A stretch of DNA of 56,000 nucleotides from Zygnema cylindricum. Its lineage: Eukaryota > Streptophyta > Zygnematophyceae > Zygnematales > Zygnemataceae. The number at the start of each line of letters is the position of its first letter. The first letter of the stretch is position 1. Under the pieces are notes generated by a model, which was not told where the DNA came from, searched no databases, and was given only the letters and a program-made list of their open reading frames with translations. This document shows positions 48,149 through 56,000 of the stretch, in pieces. A program made the translations under genes and the position numbers. The DNA is taken from positions 1 through 56,000 of the forward strand of contig JBBHKE010000721.1 of NCBI GenBank assembly GCA_037447655.1, in the 5' to 3' direction.

Positions 48149-50120
48149 AGCTGCAACTTGTCACTCGCAGGAAAACCAAGCGCCATCCTACTCAATGTGA
48201 AACCCTACATCGCCTTTCCAATTCCGACCCTCCGGCTTCCACTGGATCGGCAACCGCGTCACTCTCTTTGATCTTGCCGGACTTGCGTTTCACATATTCT
48301 GCTTACCTCCATGCACTTCATCCGTCGGGTTCCTGGGCTTTAGTCTTGGCAGCCATGGTGTTCGGAAGTGAGCAGCGGACTGCGCCGGTTCCTATGAGGC
48401 CGAGCTGTGACTTGTAGTAACTACTAACTATAGCAGTGAGTGCAGGGCTGATGTTCGAATAGTGCGGACATTTCGTACGGATAACTCATAATGGTTTGAT
48501 GAAATGTTTGCACGGATTTAAAACATGCTAACGGTTTAATCTACGGTTTATTCGCACTAAATGTGTTTCCGTAAATAATCATGTTAAATATGGTCGCATT
48601 TTTCCGTACTTTTTAATTCCAGTGTGGTCTCTGAAACCAGAAGCCAGTTATAGCGTGCATCGAACGTGGCCTCGCGCCTGTCGGCGAGAAGTTCGGAATG
48701 GACCGAGAGAGACCAGCGGAACAGTCTGCGCCGCCGACGTGGCTTTCTACTGGCCGTCCGCCAATCTTGCTGAGGTCGGAATCTGTCGGCTTCTCGGAGT
48801 TTCTTGCACAAATTTTGCCTTCATCATTACAAACAAAATGTCGGTCACTTGTAAAAATGGACTCGCATTACGCCGCGTGTCCTTATGTCTGGCGACAGAA
48901 AGTGTGCAGCGTGTACGGTTAGTTTTTGGGCGTACACAGCCAATGAAAGCAGTCGAGCTACAGTACCTGCTTCAAAATGTCCTCTGCTTGAAAGTCCAAC
49001 GTAGGCCGGCTGCACATGCGCCAGAAGCATCCGCTGTATCTTTCACTTCGGCTTGAGAACAGGAATTCGCGCTTCGATCCAGCAGGGGCCGAGTACCTGC
49101 TGTAGGACACAAGTGTTTTGCGAGGCGCCGCCACGTGTGACCTGCTGAGTCACGTCACGTACTTTTATAGCTCATCGAGGTTGCCACATACGTGAACGGA
49201 CATTAGTATTAAATTACCCGGCAAAAAAAAGAAAAGCAGGGGACAAAAAATGCCACGCTGGCATCTTCGGTATCACTTGGTTCGGAGTGAGCTTCTGTAC
49301 GGTGACAAAAAAGAGCGCGGGCAAAAAATCTAGAATACGCACTTGAGGTGCCTCCCAAGAGAATACCGCGAACATGGAAAGACCCCCTAACGTTCCACGG
49401 GAGATTCCGTACGGAAGCCTCCAAGTTGTGGGTGAAAAATCATCCAAATCGCCGGGATGGTCAGATTGTGGCTAAAAATGACGTTCTCAGTGGACCGTTT
49501 TCTACTTTTGCGGATGGCACTAAAAAATATTTTTTGCAAAAATCTTGGAAATAAAACAAATGGCATCTGTACTGTCAAAAGCACGCTTCGCTCTGCATCG
49601 ACGTACAAAAAAGAAGTCCATAAAGGGGGGCAATCGCTAAACGGACGGTCCGATATCCAGAAATCTTTAATCCAGCCCGTTCGATTTACCCACGTCCGGA
49701 TCACTGGCCCATGTTTTGTATCATTCTTCCGGGATGTCTGCCGATACGTTTCGCATGGTCCTTTGTCGTTTCCTGCTTCTCCTTTTTGATTCACGGGCTT
49801 CTATCCAATCAAAACTCATAAAGGCGCCACGCTGTAACCACCATTGCCGTCCCTCCACACGCGTCGCAAGCATCCCGAAGATGCACCTGATTTAGTAAAC
49901 CTCAATCGATAAAGTGTACGTCAGATCGACTCGTATCCAACGGTGGCTAAGCAATCAACGAGGCCTCTTCGTACCCCATAAAACCGCGTACGACGGTTGA
50001 GCGACGTGGTGCTGTGTCGTTTTCTTCCCGTTTCTGACGCGGGCCAATCACAGCAGTCTTAGGTTGTCGCAGGAGCATTTCCAGCGATCGCACGCCTTGT
50101 TGTCGCCCAGCTTACATAAG
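48149..50120. other. Intergenic DNA, no supported gene
   Basis: Several 60-145-codon frames exist on both strands (48622-49056, 49387-49794, 49457-49789) and overlap each other. None has recognisable domains or exon borders. 49140-49175 has TGAGTCACGTCACGTAC followed by a TATA-like TTTTATAG, which could be a bZIP-type site near a promoter. Confidence 0.4.
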
Positions 50121-50393
50121 TTGCAAGCTGCAGTAAAGGCGAAGTCAGGACTTGCTCAGCCTCCCTGCAGTCCTATTCAGCCAGAGGTTGCAGAGTCTTC
50201 GACGCAACACTTTGCATCTGGCTTCCCAACCTTGTGACTGTTGTAGCCTGGATATTCAAAAAAATTGAACCAGATTATAAACCAGTCTTTCACCATCTAT
50301 CACCATCTGTCACCTTCTTCTGTGCTGAACTTAAGTGATAATTTTTTCCCATCTGAAGCCAATCCGAAAAGAATTTTTTCGAAGGTCTTTGAC
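50121..50393 (+). promoter_or_regulatory. Upstream region / 5' UTR of the ClpF-like gene
   Basis: Sequence directly 5' of ATG 50394. An in-frame ATG at 50265 would add 43 residues, but the segment is Asn/Ser/Pro-rich and less like a transit peptide than the one from 50394. Confidence 0.35.
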
Positions 50394-51919
50394 ATGGCTC
50401 TTAGCATTCAGGCTTGCAATTTTCAATCGTTTAAGCAAATTCATCAGGATCAATTTGTAGTGAGACAGGCCGTCTCGGGTTTCTCTGTACAGTCCTCCGT
50501 GAAATTAAGCTCCAAAGGGACATCTCGATATGTGGCATCTAAAGCAGAAGCAGGAGATTCCAGTCCTCAGATCTCTTTGGAGATGCCGGAGCCGCTACTT
50601 TATTTACTGATGCCAGTGAGATTTTGACCAAAGCACTTTCACCTAGAAATAGAGCTGGCAGGAAAAGGCATTGTCAGTGGAGAATGGAAGTTGCAGATCC
50701 CATGGAGAATTTTTGCGATTCGTTTGGAAATGAGTGTCCAGCAGAGCGTAGAGCACGACAGGTACTGCGATTGACCCTGCCCTCTCCACGTTCTGTTTAT
50801 TCCTGACACTCACTGCTACTGTCCTGTATGAGTGGCGAATTAGATGCGATTTCCTTTGTCCTTTTCATGTCTTGATAGTTAAATTATGATACATGGCTGA
50901 CAATGTGGCTCGTTGTCTTTTATATTAGTTCGTTTTGTATGCTAATCTTCTGTCGGCTCTCTGACTGCAGGAGTTGGAGACCAGCGAATCTTACAAGAAA
51001 TTGACAGTGGCCATGCACGGCATGAACGTGCAAATGCAAGAGATGGTGGCGAAAGAATTATACGAGGATGCAGCCGAGGTCAGTTTACAGCCGGTTTCTA
51101 TGTGGCATTCAATGTTTTTAGACAGCACCTTTATTTTTTCCTTGTCTTCTTTACTGACCTGAGCGTTTCGTGGCACAGGTGCGAGACACTTTGAACATGC
51201 TGGAGTTCCGGAAGCGGCTGCTGGAGCTGTCTGCAAAGCCGAGAGTTTTGTATCGCGTGGGCGATGTCATTGTCCATCGTCGTTATGGTGAGTTTGCCTT
51301 CAAATTGTTCTCCTTCGTTCGTTACACTTATTGCTACTTTCACACTCAGCCTTTGGATTTGTATAGCGGGCCTCCCTTTCTCGCTGCTACTCTTCTGCTA
51401 AACCTTATTCGTCTTTCTTTAAAGCTGCAGACTGATGCTGGTTCCAATGTTTCTCACACAGGCTATCGCGGTGTTATTTATGGCCATGATGTGGAGTGTT
51501 CGGCCCCCAAAGAATGGCAGGAAGCCATGAAAGTTGATTCTCTGTCAGAAGGTCGCGAGCAACCTTTCTATCATGTTTTGGTGGATTCGAGGGATCGTCC
51601 TGGTGGTGTCTCGACATACGTAGCACAGGAGAACCTGGCGCTACACAGACTCGGACGGTCTGTGTTGCATTCCTGGATTCCCAAGGTAATTTAACTTCTG
51701 GTGTACAAACTCTTTTCCTCTGGACCTGATTTTTTGGTGCTTTGTGAAGATGGCAGAGTAAAGAATTTAAGGGTGGTTACTTTTGCTTTTTTTCTCTTTG
51801 AAGGTGAGTTCGCTCATCTGTGTATCTGTTGTCTTTTGTTGCAGTTTTTTGTTGGCTTTCAAGATGGAACATATCTTCCTCGCCCAATGCTACGACGTTT
51901 GTACCCCAATGACTGGTGA
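50394..51919 (+). CDS. CLPF: ClpF-like plastid Clp-protease adaptor (UVR + YccV domains)
   Basis: Exons: 50394-50761, 50971-51078, 51179-51287, 51462-51685, 51845-51919. Junction phases from exon 1 on are 0,0,1,0. Residues from ATG 50394 (MALSIQACNFQSFKQIHQDQ) look like a plastid transit peptide. Exons 2-3 give a UVR motif (KKLTVAMHGMNVQMQEMVAK, then ELYEDAAEVRDTLNML). Exons 3-5 give the YccV/HspQ-like domain: RVGDVIVHRRYGYRGVIYGH, FYHVLVDSRDRPGG, YVAQENLAL and a C-terminal YLPRPMLRRLYPNDW. This order is that of plant ClpF, which works with ClpS1 to feed substrates to the stromal ClpC chaperone. Oddity: the transit-peptide frame reaches TGA at 50625-50627, while the frame leading into exon 2 (DLFGDAGAATLFTDASEILT) is offset by one base and has a TAA at 50539. 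One base is apparently missing between about 50540 and 50620, or exon 1 is really two exons. About 294 aa if repaired. Confidence 0.87.
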
Positions 51920-52869
51920 AGGAAATGAGTTCTGTGTCCAAAACTTCTCAATCCGCAAAGCTTCAGTTTCAATTCACCAACTGGTGCAGGCTTTTACTCG
52001 ATGTTGTTCTACGGAATTGTTTCATGTTCTACAGAATCTTCACTTCTTCCCTACCCATTCGTTTGAGCAAGTGATCATTTCTACCATTTCAAAATGTGAT
52101 ATGAAGGCCTCCCGCTGTGAATCAGACGCCCTCTGGGGTCGTTGTTGACAAAAGACTCTTGTCAATGATATCTTGAAAGTCGCTAGTGTACAACAGTAGT
52201 GCCTTGGCTCTTAAATTCATGAGATACCAAGAGAATCATAGCCTTCAGGTTCATGTGATTATTCTACTGTACAAAAGGAGCGTCTAAAATCTGATGTATA
52301 GGTGGCTTAATTGACTCTGTATGTTTTGCACGTTCAGGCTGTGTGGTGTGATAGGCCTTACTAAAAGTAGGGATGGAGAGGGGAAAGTGTGGGTGTGGTG
52401 TGGTGTGGTGTGAGAGAAAAAAGATTTCTCCTGTGCCCAATCCGTTGTGTCAAATAGCTGTCAGCTGTCAGCTCTCTAATATGCGCCTAGGTGGGAGTCA
52501 GTGCGGTTGTGTAGCTGTGTTGGTATCTGTCACCACAATCTTCTTGCTGTATAGTAGGCTCAAAGGCTGTCTTTCGCCACAATAACTGTTTATCCGAGGG
52601 CGAAATATTTAATTAATTTTGAAAATTACTGAGATATTTTCAATATTATTTGTTGCCTTTGATGTCTCATTTCGACTGCTGAAATTGGATTTCTGATTAT
52701 TCTTTCAGTTTTTAAACATTTTTCTGAATAGTAAGAGTTTCGAGTCATTTGATAAATTTTTGCACAAGTTTAGTGCTTATGTTTTAAAAGAAATGTGAAA
52801 GGCACATAAAACTTTATACATATATTGCTGAAAGAAAATACAACCTGAAAGGATATGTTTAAAAAATAC
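51920..52869. other. 3' flank of the ClpF-like gene
   Basis: No gene. A short GGTGT repeat at about 52390-52412; the rest is AT-rich, presumed 3' UTR then intergenic. Confidence 0.45.
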
Positions 52870-54372
52870 TAACTGGACCATCTCCTCAGGGATTTTTAGT
52901 AATATAGATGGAAATGTGAGAGTTCTTGTTTGTAATCACGCAATTGTGTGTTACATCACACTTATTATCTCAAGTTTAATCTATTTTATGCAATTGAGTT
53001 TTCTCTTTCCTTCCTGAAAGTCTTAATCTAAGGTTTCCTCACTCGTTCTTCAAAATGATGCCTCCAAACATCTTTAACAGAAAGAAGCTCATTAAATCAA
53101 GATAAGGGGATTTACAAAGAGTTGCCAATCCTACAGAGTTATTTCAACATAATTTCTAGTGTTATGTATCGGTAAAAAACTTATCGTGATAACACCGATA
53201 CCGATAGTTATCGGTTATCGAACAGTCAGAGATACCGATATATCGGTCTGAGACCATCAAATTCCATATCGGCGTTAACTTCAAAAATATATAGTATGCA
53301 TACAATAGTACTTTACAACATACTGTATTACTTTATTGCCTTTTTATAACGTGGCATGCCACATAAAAATCTGTTCTGTTGCCGTTAAACTGCAATTTAT
53401 TGTGGCCAGAGCAGCACATAAACGTTGGCCGGTTAACTGATCAGGAATTTTATGACGACGTACGGAATTTTACTGGCAAACTGATGAACGTGGAACTGGA
53501 GAAGGACGGTGGACACAAAGTACAATGGATGCAAAATAACATTCTGCGCGCCGCAGCAATCGGACGGACGACTTGGATGAGAAAACACGAGCAGACGGGC
53601 CAGCGTGAGCGCCAGCATCCCGAAAGGGCTCTTTTGACAGCTTATACCAAAAAAGACGACAAATTAACACGTGGCAGGTGCCCAGTGGATCTGAAGGAAT
53701 AAAGGGACAAAGCCATGGCGTCGGATGTGAAAGGTACATCGTTTTTACTGGATCCGTATCAAAACCGTACAGATCTCATGGCTGCTACTGTACTTTCTGT
53801 GCTTGTACACGTCCGGGGAATAAGACGTACAGTTGAGTGTACAGGCTGTACATTTATCTGTACGGCCCGTACAGTTATCGCCGATAGTTATCGTTATCGG
53901 CATTATCGCCGATAGATACCCGATATTATCGGCTACTTATCGGCGATAAGACCGATGTCGATAAATCGTACCAATATATCAATTATCGAATACCCGAAAA
54001 AAGGCTCATATCGGTTATCGGCAAATCCTTACCGATACACAACACTAATAATTTCAATGTAATAAAATGCCAAAAGTTACTTGTTTGTAATCTATGCTAC
54101 CTAACACCAGGTTGCAGAAATGTAATGTATTTCATGTAATTAAAGATTATTGTTTCCTTCCGCGAAGTTTCAAATGTCAGAAAGACATCAAATAACCTCT
54201 AAATGTAATCTAATATTCGACACTTTCTGTAAACTACTCCTCACAAATCTTCCAAATGATGCTTCCACAGATTTTCAACAGAAAGAAACTCATCAAATTA
54301 AGAGAGGATATACAAAGAGTTGTCTAACAGTTGCTTGCTAATCCTACAAAAAATCATTTTAACATAATTTCG
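52870..54372. repeat. Diverged tandem duplication of about 300 bp, split by a hAT element
   Basis: The stretch before the transposon (CTTGTTTGTAATC at about 52926 to ACATAATTTC at 53156) recurs after it (CTTGTTTGTAATC at about 54081 to ACATAATTTCG at about 54373). It includes matching AAATGATGC, AACAGAAAGAA and ACAAAGAGTTG blocks. Removing the transposon leaves two adjacent copies. Confidence 0.75.
53157..54047. mobile_element. Non-autonomous hAT-type DNA transposon, 891 bp
   Basis: Left end TAGTGTTATGTATCGGTAA and right end (inverted) TAGTGTTGTGTATCGGTAA differ at one of 19 bases. The 8 bases on each side are identical: ATAATTTC at 53149-53156 and 54048-54055. An 8-bp target duplication with TAGTGTTG-like ends is diagnostic of the hAT superfamily. 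Both subterminal regions (53170-53260, 53870-54030) are packed with direct and inverted TATCGG/CCGATA motifs, as expected for transposase-binding repeats. The interior holds a 107-codon frame (53379-53702) without a recognisable transposase or BED finger, so the copy relies on a transposase from elsewhere. The perfect target duplication suggests a fairly recent insertion. Confidence 0.9.
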
Positions 54373-54467
54373 ACGAAAAAAAACTAATTTTCCAAATTAA
54401 AGGGAGAAAAAAACAAAATTTGACTTGAACCTCTTCATACAACTTCACTGCTTTTCATCACTGTAAG

Positions 54468-55397
54468 CTACAAAATACCCAATTGCCTTTCCCTACCACT
54501 ATTTTTCAAAAAACCTGATTCTAAACGAGTCAATATTTCCCTAGTCTTAGACCACCAGTAAAATCGACTCCCACTATTTCTTTCTCTCCAATCATCAAAT
54601 CTCCCCACTTCCCCGAGAGGGAATTTCCTCTCTCTGAAACTTTCCAGTCCTGATAAACCTAAATTCAACTTTTCTTTCAAAACCGCTTGCGCAGCAAACC
54701 CAACAAAAAGACTACGATCCATCGGCTGTGAATAAGAATACGTCGTAAAATCCTCAACATTACTCCATGATCCAAGAAATTCTCCTTCAGCATCCGTAAA
54801 TCTCCTCCTTCCTACCAGCTTCCCTTGCCTCTCCCACCCACCCTCCTCGTTACAAAGACCACTACCTCCTTTCGACACTACCACTCCCGAGCTACTCCCA
54901 TCTTGACTCGTTTCCAATACACTATTTAATTTCCCCACTATCTTTCCAATACCTTCCCCTCTTTCCTTAACCTCTGCATTTTCCATTAACACCATTGTAT
55001 TACTGAGATTTCTCTCCTCCACCTCCCCAACTATCCCTTCTTCCCCAACAATTCTAGCTTCTAACTCCTCCTTCAAAGTTTGCATTTTCTCTCCCACTCT
55101 TGCAGATATTTTGTCAAAAAGTACGCGTCGATCGCATTTTGTTTCGCGACATTCTAAAATCAAATCCTCAACTGGGATTGGCTCTCCCACCAAAACCGTC
55201 ACCTGTGTCACACCATCCTCCCATATCGTACTTTCCAGTAAAATATTTGACGAATGTAAACCTCCCAAAACCTCCTGTCTCCCTCCTCCCCCGGCATCTA
55301 CTCTCGCCCCAAACCTCCTCTCCCTCCTCTCCAAACCTCCCCTCTCCCTCCTCTCAAAATCCCCTCTCCCTTCTCTCCTAACCTCCCCTCACTCTTT
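54468..55397 (-). CDS. Long open exon of an unrecognised protein
   Basis: The frame is open from after TGA near 55398 down to TGA 54468, about 309 codons. The 5' third is Glu/Arg/Gly low complexity (the opposite strand is CCT-rich) and has no ATG there; the first ATG in frame is about residue 104 (MQTLKEELEARIV). The C-terminal half has convincing protein composition (TTYSYSQPMDRSLFVGFAAQ, GEVGRFDDWRERN, SRFYWWSKTREILTRLE). The true 5' end is probably a splice acceptor around 55250-55330, with upstream exons beyond or inside the 55400-56000 region. No domain recognised. Confidence 0.5.
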
Positions 55398-56000
55398 CCC
55401 AAAAACACAGGAAATCTCCAAACCAATCACAAACCATAAAAACATCGTTTTAAACGGCTCTTATTCCTACCACACTAAAATAACTCTCAGAAAAACTCGA
55501 CAAAAAAAATAAAGAACAACCACAAAAAATGTGCCCACTACAAAAATTTAAGAGCTATTTGCTCACCTTATTTCCAACCGTGGGAAACTTTGAACCCACA
55601 GGCATCATATTTTCCATTCCCGAATGAATAAACGGAAGTACCAAAGGGGGTTCAACCGCGTCCGCAACAAGCCTAATTTTTTTTTTTTTCCAAACCAACA
55701 AAGACAAAAATTCAGAAAGAACTAAGAAACTAAAAGCATAAATAAATAAAATCTCAAGTTTACGAAAAATCTGACAAAGCTTTTTCAGTTAGCTTCACTT
55801 CTTGCCACACTATATCTAACAAACTGTAGATTTCTTTCGTTATTCATTAATCCACTTTGATTTTATTCACATATTTATTTTACATGCTACTTGCTATTTT
55901 CACACTATTTCATGTAAGAAGGTTTCAAGTTAAACCACCTTAGTTTTGCTATAATTTACCCATGTTTTGTAACAAGTACTAAATAGATTTTCTTAATGTT
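55398..56000. other. AT-rich right edge
   Basis: No open frame of interest and no recognised element. Possible upstream intron of the preceding minus-strand gene. Confidence 0.4.

Noticed and set aside
48622-49056. 144-codon plus-strand frame
   Set aside because: No recognisable motif, no splice context, and an overlapping frame of similar quality on the other strand.
49387-49794. Overlapping 135- and 110-codon frames on opposite strands
   Set aside because: Neither looks like a known protein; mutual overlap suggests chance.

Overview
The window is nuclear DNA of a photosynthetic eukaryote of the green lineage. Two of its genes encode typical plastid-stroma proteins with N-terminal targeting extensions: a CYP20-3-type cyclophilin and a ClpF-type UVR/YccV adaptor. 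Coding exons are separated by ordinary GT-AG introns, and there are LTR, non-LTR and DNA-transposon remnants plus long microsatellites. An intron-rich streptophyte alga is my best guess, but nothing here fixes the species. The exon models below were built by eye from splice sites and phase agreement.

Layout. 1-957: decayed Ty1/copia pol. 958-3950: AT-rich DNA with TTAGGG-like tandem units and a (TA)n tract. 3949-4573: decayed tail of a non-LTR-type reverse transcriptase. 6507-18947 (minus): one very large coiled-coil gene. Its two giant exons are joined across a (CCCT)n-filled intron and followed by six small exons, for about 3,240 residues, with an internal triplicated 169-aa block. 18948-23840: gene-poor, with a 42-bp minisatellite and a 200-bp duplication. 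23841-26362 (plus): plastid cyclophilin, 7 exons, 242 aa. 26363-30174: no convincing gene. 30175-38687 (minus): 9-exon gene for a 920-aa protein, disordered in its first 580 residues and rich in short amphipathic beta-type strands after that; the family is not recognised. 41803-46991 (plus): 8-exon (possibly 9) OSCA/CSC1 (DUF221/TMEM63-type) mechanosensitive channel. 50394-51919 (plus): ClpF-like gene with a frame offset in its first exon. 53157-54047: non-autonomous hAT-type element with a perfect 8-bp target-site duplication. 54468-55397 (minus): long open exon of an unrecognised protein.

The genes look like independent single-copy nuclear genes, not a functional cluster. The cyclophilin and ClpF both act in the plastid stroma (folding/redox and Clp substrate delivery). 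The OSCA protein would act at a membrane in osmotic/mechanical Ca2+ signalling. The giant coiled-coil gene and the disordered/beta-rich gene are the two least explained and most interesting loci.
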